This document shows, in pieces, positions 1 through 8,735 of a stretch of 64,000 bases of DNA. Below the pieces are notes generated by a model. That model did no database searches, was not told the origin of the DNA, and saw only the letters and a list, made by a program, of their open reading frames with translations. A program made the position numbers and the translations under genes. The stretch comes from Mycolicibacterium sphagni. GTDB taxonomy: Bacteria; Actinomycetota; Actinomycetes; Mycobacteriales; Mycobacteriaceae. The stretch covers positions 62,001-126,000 of the forward strand of contig NZ_NOZR01000011.1 in the NCBI RefSeq assembly GCF_002250655.1. Direction: 5' to 3'. Each line of letters begins with the position of its first letter. The stretch's first letter is position 1.

Positions 1-475
1 CGCCGAGGTGGCCGGGGCGCGCGGGCTGCCGTTCGTGGCGAGCTACCACATCACTCCGAGTTCGGCGCTCGATGCTGTCCATGCTTACCGGGCCGCGTTC
101 GTCCCGTCGGCGCATCTGTCGGAGCCGCACGTGGTGGTCTCGGCTGACGTTCTCGTCGCCGACGACTCCGCCACCGCGCGGCACCTCGCCACGCCGTTCG
201 GGCGGTGGGTGTACTCCATTCGCGCGGAGGGCGGCGCGGTTCCGTATCCGGATCCCGATACCGTCGAGCCGCTGGCCGACGATCAGCGCGCCGTCGTCGA
301 GGACCGGATCGCCACCCAGTTCGTCGGTGACGCCGACGAGGTGGCCGACAAACTGACGGCCCTGCAGCGGGTCACCGGCGCCGACGAGCTGGTGGTGACA
401 ACCGCCACCCACCGGCACGCTGATCGCCTGCGCTCATACGAACTACTGGCCAAGCGTTGGAGTGGTGCCGCATGA
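1..475 (+). CDS. LLM-class flavin-dependent oxidoreductase, C-terminal part (5' end outside window)
   Basis: Only the last ~158 codons are present; the reading frame is open from base 2, so the true start lies upstream. The residues resemble the C-terminal half of luciferase-like (TIM-barrel, FMN or F420-using) monooxygenases of the MsnO8 type: a short stretch on substrate-side helices (YHITPSSALDAV), a later insertion segment rich in Asp/Glu, and a terminal block (ATQFVGDADEVADKL, then GADELVVTTATH) typical of the last barrel strands. The stop overlaps the next gene's start in an ATGA arrangement, so the two oxidoreductases are very likely co-translated. The substrate is unknown; these enzymes commonly hydroxylate or desulfurise small organics. 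Family call fairly sure, function not. Confidence 0.75.
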   Translation, partial: AEVAGARGLPFVASYHITPSSALDAVHAYRAAFVPSAHLSEPHVVVSADVLVADDSATARHLATPFGRWVYSIRAEGGAVPYPDPDTVEPLADDQRAVVEDRIATQFVGDADEVADKLTALQRVTGADELVVTTATHRHADRLRSYELLAKRWSGAA

Positions 476-1839
476 TACGAGAAGGTCAGCAACGCAAGCC
501 GGTTCATCTGGCCGCACACTTCCCCGGGGTGAACAACACCACCGTGTGGTCGGATCCGGATTCGGGCAGTCAGATCGATTTCGACTCGTTCGTCCATCTC
601 GCCCGTAAAGCCGAGCAGGGGTTGTTCGACTTCTTCTTCCTCGCCGAAGGGCTGCGGCTGCGTGAGCACCGCGGTCGGATCCACGACCTGGACGTGGTCG
701 GCCGCCCGGACACCTTCACCGTGCTCGCGGGCCTCGCCGCGGTCACCGAGCACATCGGCCTGGCCGGCACCATCAACACCACGTTCAACGAACCGTTCGA
801 GGTGTCACGGCAGTTCGCCAGCCTCGACCATCTTTCCGATGGCCGCGCCGCGTGGAACATGGTGACCTCATCGGATGCGTTCACAGGCGAAAACTTCAGG
901 CGCGGGGGCTTTCTCGACCACGCCGACCGCTACCGGCGCGCGGAGGAGTTCATCACCGTCGCCCGGGAATTCTGGGACAGCTGGGCCCCCGGCGCGGTGA
1001 TCGCCGATCCCGATAGCGGGGTCTACGTCGACCCCGACCGGATCCAGACGGTGTCGCACCATGGTGCACAGTTCGACGTCTCCGGCGTGGCCACCCTGCC
1101 CGCCGGACCGCAGGGCCACCCGATCCTCCTACAAGCCGGCGACTCCGACGAAGGCCGCGACTTCGGCGCCAAACACGCCGATGCCCTGTTCACCGGGCAC
1201 GGTACGTTGGATGCCGGCCAGCGCTACTACGCCGACGTCAAAGCCCGCGCGGTGGTACACGGCCGAAATCCGGAGCACCTCAAGGTCTTTCCCGCCGCGA
1301 CGTTCGTCCTCGGCGATAGCGCCGCCGACGCCGAGGAGAAGGCACGGTTCATCCGCCACCAGCAAGTCACCCCGCAGACCGCGATCGCGATGCTCGAACA
1401 GGTATGGCAGCGCGACCTTTCGGGCTACGACCCGGACGGTCCGCTGCCCGATGTCGAGCCTGCCGACGACCCGACCGTCACGCAGGGCCGCGTCCGCCAC
1501 GGCGACCCCAAGGCGCTCGCCGCGGCCTGGCGTGAGCGGGCCGAGGCCGACAAGCTGTCCATTCGGGAACTCGTCATCGCCGTCACCAGCCGGCAACAGT
1601 TCGTCGGCACCGCGGACCACATCGCGACCGAGATCGACCGGCACGTACAGTCCGACGCCTGCGACGGCTTCATCCTGGTCCCGCATCTGACGCCGCACGG
1701 GCTGGACGAGTTCATCGACACCGTGGTGCCGCTGCTGCAGGAGCGTGGTGCGTTTCGCACCGCGTACAGCGGCGCCACCCTGCGGGAGAACCTGGGGCTC
1801 GACGCACCGGGCGGCGCGACTCAGCGGGGCGTGGCCTGA
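472..1839 (+). CDS. NtaA/SnaA/DszA-family flavin-dependent monooxygenase
   Basis: 455 aa, the normal length for the nitrilotriacetate-monooxygenase component A family, two-component enzymes that use reduced FMN supplied by a separate reductase. Family features visible: HLAAHFPGVNN near the N terminus, the FFLAEGL strand, INTTFNEPFEVSRQFASLDHLS in the 100-130 region, and AAWNMVTSSDAFTGENF, a segment highly typical of this family. The ATG at 472 is chosen because it forms an ATGA overlap with the upstream oxidoreductase; an in-frame TTG lies at 457. The 3' end overlaps the convergent metallo-hydrolase gene by 19 bp. Likely role is oxygenation of a small sulfur-, nitrogen- or polycyclic substrate, possibly together with the preceding enzyme. 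No flavin reductase is visible nearby. Confidence 0.85.
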   Translation: MIREGQQRKPVHLAAHFPGVNNTTVWSDPDSGSQIDFDSFVHLARKAEQGLFDFFFLAEGLRLREHRGRIHDLDVVGRPDTFTVLAGLAAVTEHIGLAGTINTTFNEPFEVSRQFASLDHLSDGRAAWNMVTSSDAFTGENFRRGGFLDHADRYRRAEEFITVAREFWDSWAPGAVIADPDSGVYVDPDRIQTVSHHGAQFDVSGVATLPAGPQGHPILLQAGDSDEGRDFGAKHADALFTGHGTLDAGQRYYADVKARAVVHGRNPEHLKVFPAATFVLGDSAADAEEKARFIRHQQVTPQTAIAMLEQVWQRDLSGYDPDGPLPDVEPADDPTVTQGRVRHGDPKALAAAWRERAEADKLSIRELVIAVTSRQQFVGTADHIATEIDRHVQSDACDGFILVPHLTPHGLDEFIDTVVPLLQERGAFRTAYSGATLRENLGLDAPGGATQRGVA

Positions 1840-2555
1840 CGCACGGCCTCGCGGATCGGCCCGATCCACGCGTCCCCGTGTCCAGGAATCAGGACATCGG
1901 TTTTCAGCATCGCCAGCGCGGCCAGACTGCGCACACAGCCCGGCTCGTCGTGGTTGAACACCCGGTGAAGTAGCTGCGGGCCCGTGCGGGGGGCCAGCGG
2001 ATGGCCGGTCACCAGCGCGTCGCCGCTGACCAGAACCCCGTCGACGATGTAGGAGCAGTGCCCGCCGGTGTGGCCGGGAGTCGGTATGGCCAGCGGCCGG
2101 CAGGGCAGGCGCTCGGCCGCGTCCTCGGTGAGCGCAGTTGCCGACGGGATGCCCTCGTGCACCAGCGCGCCCTTGCGCACGATGTCCAGCGACCACTTCA
2201 CCCAGCGCGGCTGCCAGGCGTGCAGCATCAGGTCGACCGGTGAGGCCTGCTGGAGGTACTCACGTTTGGCGTGACCCACCTCGTTGGCATGGCAGTAGAC
2301 CGGAGTGCCATGCGTCTTGGCGAACCAGATAGCAGAGCCGAAATGGTCGACGTGGGAATGGGTCAACAGGATCGCCGCGACGTCGGCGGGCCCGAATCCG
2401 AGTTCGGCCAGCGATGCCAGGACATCGTCGCGATTACCGGGGTAGCCGGCGTCGATCAGCATGACGCCGGCCTCGTCGGTCACCACCGTCCAGTTGACCA
2501 GCGGTGTCTGCGCCATGTGGACGTGTTCGGTGATCGCGCTCAGGGCCACGGCCAT
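1821..2555 (-). CDS. MBL-fold metallo-hydrolase (Rv0406c-like)
   Basis: 244 aa metallo-beta-lactamase-fold protein. The diagnostic HxHxDH metal motif is present as HSHVDH around residue 65, followed by a downstream His (PTPGHTGGH, ~167), an Asp (VSGDALVTG, ~185) and a final His (LIPGHGDAW, ~227), so a complete dinuclear metal site can be built. In M. tuberculosis a beta-lactamase-like gene (Rv0406c) occupies the same place, divergent from fgd1, which supports orthology. Substrate unknown; the fold covers thioesterases, lactonases, glyoxalase II and others. The ATG at 2555 is the natural start, and the 76-bp gap to fgd1 must hold both divergent promoters. Confidence 0.85.
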   Translation of the reverse strand: MAVALSAITEHVHMAQTPLVNWTVVTDEAGVMLIDAGYPGNRDDVLASLAELGFGPADVAAILLTHSHVDHFGSAIWFAKTHGTPVYCHANEVGHAKREYLQQASPVDLMLHAWQPRWVKWSLDIVRKGALVHEGIPSATALTEDAAERLPCRPLAIPTPGHTGGHCSYIVDGVLVSGDALVTGHPLAPRTGPQLLHRVFNHDEPGCVRSLAALAMLKTDVLIPGHGDAWIGPIREAVRQATPR

Positions 2556-2631
2556 GTCGCGAGTTTAGAGCCCGTGCGCGACTGGGACCTCGGCCGCTCA
2601 CGGTGCCGCCGAGAGGAGTAGAAACGAGAGC

Positions 2632-3642
2632 GTGGCTGAACTGAAACTGGGATACAAGGCGTCGGCGGAGCAGTTCGCGCCGCGTGAGTTGGTCGAGCTG
2701 GCGGTGCTGGCCGAGGCGCACGGGATGGACAGCGCGACGGTCAGTGACCATTTTCAGCCGTGGCGTCACGAGGGTGGCCACGCGCCGTTCTCGCTCGCCT
2801 GGATGACCGCGGTGGGTGAGCGCACCAAACGGCTGATCCTGGGCACGTCGGTGCTGACCCCCACCTTCCGGTACAACCCGGCGGTCATCGCCCAGGCGTT
2901 CGCGACGATGGGGTGTCTGTATCCGGACCGGATCTTCCTCGGTGTCGGCACCGGTGAGTCGCTGAACGAGATCGCCACCGGCTACGAAGGTGAGTGGCCC
3001 GACTTCAAAGAGCGCTACGCGCGACTGCGTGAATCCGTCCGGCTGATGCGCGAACTCTGGCTCGGCGACCGCGTCGATTTCGAAGGTGAGTACTACAAGA
3101 CTAAGGGCGCCTCGATCTACGACGTACCCGAGGGCGGCATCCCGATCTACATCGCCGCGGGCGGACCCCAGGTGGCCAAGTACGCCGGCCGCGCCGGTGA
3201 CGGCTTCATCTGCACCTCTGGCAAGGGCGAGGAGCTCTACAAGGACAAGCTCATCCCCGCGATGCGTGAGGGTGCCGAGGCGGCCGGCAAGAACCCCGAC
3301 GACATCGACCGGATGATCGAGATCAAGATCTCCTACGACACCGATCCCGAACTGGCACTGGAGAACACCCGATTCTGGGCGCCGCTGTCATTGACCGCCG
3401 AGCAGAAGACCAACATCCACGACCCCCTCGAGATGGAAAAGGCTGCCGACGAGCTGCCCATCGAGCAGGTCGCCAAACGCTGGATCGTCTCCTCGGATCC
3501 TGACGAGGCCGTCGCCAAGGTGAAGGACTACGTCGACTGGGGTCTGAACCACTTGGTGTTCCACGCGCCCGGCCACGATCAGCGCCGGTTCCTCGAACTG
3601 TTCGAGAAGGATCTGGAGCCGCGTTTGCGCAAGCTCGGCTGA
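2632..3642 (+). CDS. fgd1: F420-dependent glucose-6-phosphate dehydrogenase
   Basis: 336 aa, exactly the expected size. Oxidises glucose-6-phosphate to 6-phosphogluconolactone in the cytosol with coenzyme F420 as hydride acceptor, so it is the main source of F420H2 in mycobacteria; that cofactor serves the F420H2-dependent reductases, including the nitroreductase that activates pretomanid-type prodrugs. The N terminus ([19 protein letters not shown]), [28 protein letters not shown] and [10 protein letters not shown] blocks are characteristic of FGD and include the F420-contacting His/Trp and the phosphate-binding loop. The GTG at 2632 gives the canonical N terminus; a purine-rich tract GAGAGGAG lies at 2611-2618 and GAGAG just before the start. 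It sits next to an Rv0406c-like gene, but pta is displaced ~7 kb downstream by the polysaccharide genes. Confidence 0.97.
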   Translation: MAELKLGYKASAEQFAPRELVELAVLAEAHGMDSATVSDHFQPWRHEGGHAPFSLAWMTAVGERTKRLILGTSVLTPTFRYNPAVIAQAFATMGCLYPDRIFLGVGTGESLNEIATGYEGEWPDFKERYARLRESVRLMRELWLGDRVDFEGEYYKTKGASIYDVPEGGIPIYIAAGGPQVAKYAGRAGDGFICTSGKGEELYKDKLIPAMREGAEAAGKNPDDIDRMIEIKISYDTDPELALENTRFWAPLSLTAEQKTNIHDPLEMEKAADELPIEQVAKRWIVSSDPDEAVAKVKDYVDWGLNHLVFHAPGHDQRRFLELFEKDLEPRLRKLG

Positions 3643-3649
3643 GATCGAC

Positions 3650-5347
3650 TCAGCCGGCTCCGTTGATCTTGTAGATGCGGAACTGTTCGAACCCTTGCGG
3701 ATTGACCACGCTGAGGGCCAGGGTGGCCAACCCGGCGCCGTCGCTCCACATCGTGGGATACCGCAGGTTGATCGCGTCCAGTTTCCCGAGTCCGGCGGGC
3801 TTGGGCACCAGGAGGTAGTGGACGCCGCTGTCCAGCGGCGAGTTGACCTTGTCGAAGAAGTCGTAGTCGCTGCGGATCGTGAACTGCTTGGGGTGATTCG
3901 AGGCCAGCCAGGTCTTGGCCAGCGAGAAGGTATCGACCAGCACCGAGCCGTCGGGAAGATTCTGATTGTCGAACCACGCGGCGGTGTTGCGGCTGAGCTC
4001 CCCGCCCCAGAACGCCCAGTGCTCCGCTTTGGAGTAGCGGTCCGGCCAGATCACCGCGCGCACGCCGAATTCTTCTTTTCCGATGGCGGGATTCATCATC
4101 GCCGCCCACGCCGACGGAACGGAGCTGATCAGCACGAAGACCAGCATGGGCACCAGCCAGACCGGTGAGCGCCGTGCGTGCACACGCGCCGGCCGGTCTT
4201 GCGGGTGACCAGGCGTCGTCGTGATGAGCAACGCCACCACAGCCAGCGGAATAGCCGTCATGAAGAAGCGGAACCAGCCGAACGTGGCGGCGGTGTAGAT
4301 GGCGTAAATCTGGAAGACCAGAATGGCGCCGAACATCGCCAGCGGAGCCAGAACGTCGATGCAGCGTTTCTGGACCGCACGAGTCAGGACCATGGCCACG
4401 ACCACGACCACGAGTGGTTGCATGCCCAACAGCTGCGCTGCGATGTTGAGGCTGGTTCCTTCGAATCCGACGGCTTGGGTGAGGGTCCCGATCCCGGACG
4501 CCGCGACCTGAGCAGCGTTGCCGTACTGCGAGGTGTACGAGTCGAACAGGCTGCCGACCAGCAGCCAACTGGATAGCGACCAGCTGAAGATCGCGAACAG
4601 GGGCAGGAACGAAACCACCACCGCGTCATGGATTCCCAGCTGAATTCCGCCGCGCCAGCCCCACGCGGGCCGGTTCCGCACCACGGACACCGCGAACACC
4701 AGTACGCCCGTGGCGGCCAGCGCGACAGTTGCTTCGATGCGGGTCAGATAGCACAGGGCGAGAGCCACGCCACACATGACGAGATTGATCGGCGCGGAGC
4801 TCTGCAGCCATCTCAGCAGGTGCCGGCATGCCCATAGTAGGAGGAAAAGCTCAGCGCCCTCGCTCATCCCGCAGCCACCGTAGAAGACGACCATCGGATG
4901 AAACGCGAAGGCCGCGATGGCAAGCCAGCGGGCCAGGGTGCTCACCTGGCGATCGAGCGCGATCCCGCGGATCTGGAATACCGCGCCCGCCATGAACAGT
5001 GCGCTCTGGATGGCTCCCACGTAGCCGGTCGACCTGATGAACGAGTTCCAGTACGTGAGCCTGAAGAGCGGTATCTCGACGAAGCTGGGCAACGGATTCC
5101 ACACGAATCCCACCGCGCCGAGATGGGGATAGCGGCTCATCATCGTGTAACCGGCATTGCCCACGCGGGCGCTGGCGTCGGGGTTGACGTACCCGATGCG
5201 GAAAAGGAAGTATCCGACCAGGGCATAGAGCACGAAAAAGATCGTGTAGAACGTCACCGGCCATACGACGTTCCGCCGGCGCCGATGCGTGCACGGCGCC
5301 GGCGGAACAGCGGCGACCGGCGGCGCTATCTCGACGACAGCGGTCAA
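3650..5347 (-). CDS. GT-C-type polytopic membrane glycosyltransferase (putative)
   Basis: About 565 aa, last gene of a four-gene minus-strand operon. The first membrane segment is at ~29-49; right after it an external loop carries a Pro-Asp pair (NPDASARV, Asp near 57), in the place where GT-C enzymes (PMT, ArnT, mannosyl- and arabinofuranosyltransferases) keep a catalytic acid. A further 8-10 hydrophobic helices follow, then a soluble C-terminal domain of ~150 aa. GT-C enzymes use polyprenyl-phosphate sugars and act on the outer face of the membrane, so this one probably decorates the polymer made by the GT2 synthase of the operon. The start is set at a TTG overlapping the upstream stop as TTGA; a GTG lies 9 bases further in and an in-frame start at 5449 is possible. 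Family assignment is by topology only. Confidence 0.65.
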   Translation of the reverse strand: MTAVVEIAPPVAAVPPAPCTHRRRRNVVWPVTFYTIFFVLYALVGYFLFRIGYVNPDASARVGNAGYTMMSRYPHLGAVGFVWNPLPSFVEIPLFRLTYWNSFIRSTGYVGAIQSALFMAGAVFQIRGIALDRQVSTLARWLAIAAFAFHPMVVFYGGCGMSEGAELFLLLWACRHLLRWLQSSAPINLVMCGVALALCYLTRIEATVALAATGVLVFAVSVVRNRPAWGWRGGIQLGIHDAVVVSFLPLFAIFSWSLSSWLLVGSLFDSYTSQYGNAAQVAASGIGTLTQAVGFEGTSLNIAAQLLGMQPLVVVVVAMVLTRAVQKRCIDVLAPLAMFGAILVFQIYAIYTAATFGWFRFFMTAIPLAVVALLITTTPGHPQDRPARVHARRSPVWLVPMLVFVLISSVPSAWAAMMNPAIGKEEFGVRAVIWPDRYSKAEHWAFWGGELSRNTAAWFDNQNLPDGSVLVDTFSLAKTWLASNHPKQFTIRSDYDFFDKVNSPLDSGVHYLLVPKPAGLGKLDAINLRYPTMWSDGAGLATLALSVVNPQGFEQFRIYKINGAG

Positions 5348-7335
5348 TCTTGCGCCTTCGGGGATCGGCGCCGAATCAGCAGGAAGAATCCGGAGACGAT
5401 GACCGCGATGCCTACGACGGCGCCGCTCAGCCATGCCCACTTCACCCATGAGCTGCCCGGGTTGTCGGCCAGCGGTACCGGACCGGAGGCTCGAACGGTC
5501 AGCGTTTGCGGACTCGCGACCTGACCGGCGACCAGCACATCACCGCCGAGGTCGCGCCAGCCACCCGGCAGCCCGTTGAGATAGTCGAACAGCGGCTTGG
5601 TCATGTCCCAACCGGCCGATGCGGTGACCAAAACAATCGTTCTGTTGTTCTGCGCGAAGCTTTGCACGCTGGCCAATCCGGTTTTGATGGAGGCCGAGAC
5701 GTCCGATGGCACATCGATACTGGAGACGTCACCGTCGGTATCGATCGGCGGGTTGAGGTTATGTTGATGTACCGCTTGAGCATTGGCGATGATCAAGGCG
5801 CTCGAGTTGCTGCCGCTGGCTTGGTCGAGGCTAACCAGAGCCGGCCGCAGCTCGATCGCCGAGGTCTGCTGAATGAGTCCGACGATCGTGGCGGCATGCG
5901 CCAGCTCGTCGGGGTCGGTGCCGTCGGTCGCTATCTGGAAGGTGGGGATGAATGCCTGTGGCAGAGAGGAGAATCCACCCATCGATACGGCGCCGCCGGA
6001 CTTGACCGTTGCCGTCGAGGTCGGATCGACCTGGAAGTTCATCGGAACCGTTCGCGGTGTGCACCCGCCCGCGCCCGGCTCGTAGGAGACGGTGAGCACG
6101 AGTCCGGTGTTCCGCGCGGCGATCTCCGCGGGGATGCTGAAGTTGGTGTCCACCCGTCCCGACCTGTCGAGCCGCGCCGTGTTCAACACGATGCCGCCGG
6201 CCGCCGCGATCATGGTGCCCTTTTCGTTGTCGTCGACCGGTGTGTAGTTGGCCAACAGATGGATGTCGATCATCCCGGGCTTGGACAAGGTGAATGTCGA
6301 CGTACCGAGGTTCAGCGAGATCGTCGCGACACCAAGGACGTCCGCACTGCCCGAGGCGTTGAGCTGCCCGAACGTGGCTGTCCGGGCGCCTTGGGTCGCA
6401 GCGACTTTCTCGGTTTTCACCGTGACGCTGTCGCTCTGTGCCACGACCAGTAGCTGGTCACGGAACAGCGCCACCTGCTGTTCGAGGGTCGGGCCCTTCC
6501 CGGAGACGACGACATACGGGTGCTCCGCGTCGGTCACCAGGCGAACACCGGGGTCGTCGACGTCCTTCAGATCGCGAATCACGATGGCGCGGGTCAGATT
6601 GTCACCATCCGGCGGGGGCGCGGGCTCAGTGCGGGCGAGCTGCCGGAGTTTGATGTGTACCGTCGCCGGCTGGTAGTGGTGGGTGAGCGCAGTGACCAGG
6701 CTCAGCGTCGTGGCCTTCTCGGAGGCGGTCGGCTGCGGATCGACGTAGATGTCGATGTTGGGGGCGATCTTCGGCAAGAACTGCTGAAGGGACACGGGTC
6801 TGGCGATTTCGCCGCTGAACGTCACGGAGAAGTCGCTGATCACCAAGGTCGGCGGAGGCCCGCAGACGGTGTCTCCCGCCGTCATCCGCAGGACCATGTT
6901 CACCTGCGCTTGATTGCGGAGCACCGGCACGCTGCTGACGTCGATGCTGAACGGCGCTGACGTGCGGCCTGCGGTGAGGTCAGGGACGGGCACCGTGCCG
7001 AGGTATTGCCCGTCGGCGGTTTCCGCCTCGATATAGCCCTGAGGGATGTTGGTGGCGGAGTGCAGGATTCCGGTCAGCGTCACGGGGGCAAGGCCGTCTG
7101 GCGTGGGGATATTCGCGGTCTGGGTGGTGTTCGCGGCTCCGAAATAGAGAGCCGAACTCATTCCGAGTTGTCGCCAGCCAAGCGTGACGGTAGCTGTCTG
7201 CGGCGGGGCGTCGCCAGCCGGTTCGGACGATACCTGGACATCCGGATCTGCCTTGGCAGACGGGGTGTGTAGAGGTATTTGGAGGGCAATGATGCACAAC
7301 GCGCTGACGACCCAAAGGATCTGTCGCCGGATCAA
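5344..7335 (-). CDS. BcsB-like exported protein of polysaccharide synthase (copy 1)
   Basis: 663 aa from a TTG that overlaps the GT2 stop (TTGA). Architecture: positively charged start and signal peptide (~1-29, ending near SAKADP), a long exported region, one C-terminal membrane helix (~627-650) and a short basic tail. This is the layout of BcsB, the periplasmic partner that guides nascent glucan leaving the BcsA channel; the jelly-roll-plus-ferredoxin-like repeat pattern is suggested by two similar blocks (LGWRQLGMSSALYF early; FGQLNASGSADVLGV mid-protein). Location directly after a processive GT2 supports the call. The protein is clearly paralogous to the product of the gene at 22949-24931 (same order of motifs, for example LLANYTPVDD versus LLANHTPVSK). 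The nature of the glycan is not shown by the sequence. Confidence 0.75.
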   Translation of the reverse strand: MIRRQILWVVSALCIIALQIPLHTPSAKADPDVQVSSEPAGDAPPQTATVTLGWRQLGMSSALYFGAANTTQTANIPTPDGLAPVTLTGILHSATNIPQGYIEAETADGQYLGTVPVPDLTAGRTSAPFSIDVSSVPVLRNQAQVNMVLRMTAGDTVCGPPPTLVISDFSVTFSGEIARPVSLQQFLPKIAPNIDIYVDPQPTASEKATTLSLVTALTHHYQPATVHIKLRQLARTEPAPPPDGDNLTRAIVIRDLKDVDDPGVRLVTDAEHPYVVVSGKGPTLEQQVALFRDQLLVVAQSDSVTVKTEKVAATQGARTATFGQLNASGSADVLGVATISLNLGTSTFTLSKPGMIDIHLLANYTPVDDNEKGTMIAAAGGIVLNTARLDRSGRVDTNFSIPAEIAARNTGLVLTVSYEPGAGGCTPRTVPMNFQVDPTSTATVKSGGAVSMGGFSSLPQAFIPTFQIATDGTDPDELAHAATIVGLIQQTSAIELRPALVSLDQASGSNSSALIIANAQAVHQHNLNPPIDTDGDVSSIDVPSDVSASIKTGLASVQSFAQNNRTIVLVTASAGWDMTKPLFDYLNGLPGGWRDLGGDVLVAGQVASPQTLTVRASGPVPLADNPGSSWVKWAWLSGAVVGIAVIVSGFFLLIRRRSPKAQD

Positions 7336-8735
7336 TGTGTAGCCTTCCTCGCCAACCCATGCTCGGTCTTCTCCCAGTAAGACGGGTTGTACACGAGTTG
7401 CACACCCGACTTGATGGCGCCGATTGCCTGCAGCAGCCAGTATCCAGGTATAAGTAGCGCAGCAACGAGCCATTGCGGTTTACCGGATGCGCGTGTCGTG
7501 AGCAAAGCCAGTGTCACCGCGATCGCATTACCCGCTGTGAACAGCAAAAGTGACAGGTAATAGGTGGAATTAGGGAAGATGTTGTCGAAGAACGCCGGAC
7601 GGCCGGCGTACCACAACACGATCAGAGCCCAGAAGGCCACGTTGACCATGCAGGCGATGGGCATACCCGCGGTGATGTTGGCCATTCGCAGAAGTGGTAT
7701 CAGGCCTAATTCGCGGTAGAGCTTGATCGGGTGACGGATGTGAACGACGAACGTCTGAAGGTAGCCCTTATACCACCGGGACCGTTGGCGCAGCCAGTTC
7801 AGGGCGTCGGCGTTGGCCTCTTCGGCGGTGACGGAGTCCAGCATCAGCGTGCGGTAGCCGGCGCGTGCGAACCGGATCCCCAGATCGGCGTCTTCGGTGA
7901 CGTTGTAGGGGTCCCAGCCCCCGACCTCCCACAGCGCTGCGGTCTTGATGTGGTTGGACGACCCCCCCAGCGGGATCACGCAGTTGGCCTCACTCATGGC
8001 GGGTAGCACATAGGAGAACCATTGGTCGTACTCGATGGAAAACCATCGGGTGAGGATGTTCTGGTTCGCGTTGTAATAGCTCAGGGTGCCCTGCAGAGCC
8101 GCGACATCGTCAGGTGAGTTGACGAACGTGTAGACGGCTTTTCGGAGCTGGAGTGGGTCGGGTATGTCGTCGGCATCGAAGATCGTCACGTACTCGCTGC
8201 GCTCGGACGGAAGCTCCATCGCATAGTTGCAGGCTTTGGGTTTGGTCCTGGGATGGCTGGGCGGTACGACGACCAGGTTGATGTTGTGCACTCTCTGGGC
8301 ATCGAAGGCCGAGATGGTGTCCTCGTCGTCCTCTTCGAGAATGAGGTAGACATCGAGTTTGTCTGCGGGGTAGTCGATTTGACTGACCCCTTCGAGAAGC
8401 GTCTCGACGATGTCGGGTTCGCGGTACGCCGGAAGCAACACCGTGTAGACGGGGAGGTCCTCGTCAGGAATCGAATAGGCCTGTTCGAGGCTGACGCGCG
8501 AACGGCGTCCGCCCTGTAGCCCGCGGAACACCAGATAGGCCCGGTCGACGGTGGAGAGCAGGAAGTAGAGGGTCGAGATCGTCAACAGCACCGCCACGGT
8601 GTCCGACCAGTTGTAGATCGCGAACGCTACGACGGCGGCGGCGGCGACGATGCCGAGGATCTTCTGCGGTCGAGTGAAAAGGCGCTCCGCGGAGAACTCC
8701 GCGTCCAGCTGGGTCGGCACATTCTGAATGCTCAT
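7332..8735 (-). CDS. Processive family-2 glycosyltransferase, cellulose-synthase-like
   Basis: 467 aa. Two N-terminal membrane helices (~26-43 and 47-70), a cytosolic GT-A domain, then three to four C-terminal helices. All processive GT2 signatures are present: PAYREP (~102-107), an Asp cluster EEDDED (~135-140), DxD as D188-A-D190, the TED catalytic-base motif at 281-283 and QxxRW as QRSRW at 318-322. It therefore should polymerise and probably translocate a beta-linked glycan from a UDP- or GDP-sugar. Unlike classical BcsA it ends after the membrane helices and has no PilZ domain, so BcsA-style c-di-GMP activation is not expected. ATGA overlap with the upstream gene and TTGA overlap with the BcsB-like gene indicate one translational unit. 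Confidence 0.85.
   Translation of the reverse strand: MSIQNVPTQLDAEFSAERLFTRPQKILGIVAAAAVVAFAIYNWSDTVAVLLTISTLYFLLSTVDRAYLVFRGLQGGRRSRVSLEQAYSIPDEDLPVYTVLLPAYREPDIVETLLEGVSQIDYPADKLDVYLILEEDDEDTISAFDAQRVHNINLVVVPPSHPRTKPKACNYAMELPSERSEYVTIFDADDIPDPLQLRKAVYTFVNSPDDVAALQGTLSYYNANQNILTRWFSIEYDQWFSYVLPAMSEANCVIPLGGSSNHIKTAALWEVGGWDPYNVTEDADLGIRFARAGYRTLMLDSVTAEEANADALNWLRQRSRWYKGYLQTFVVHIRHPIKLYRELGLIPLLRMANITAGMPIACMVNVAFWALIVLWYAGRPAFFDNIFPNSTYYLSLLLFTAGNAIAVTLALLTTRASGKPQWLVAALLIPGYWLLQAIGAIKSGVQLVYNPSYWEKTEHGLARKATH

Noticed and set aside
1129-2196. Long minus-strand reading frame (355 codons) opposite the NtaA-like gene
   Set aside because: Arg/Gly/Ala-rich translation with no family motifs; it is the usual mirrored frame of high-GC DNA lying over two well-supported genes.
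7332-8735. c-di-GMP-activated cellulose synthase BcsA
   Set aside because: No PilZ domain or RxxxR motif, and no BcsC/Z/D-type gene; product identity cannot be concluded, so only a cellulose-synthase-like call is made.
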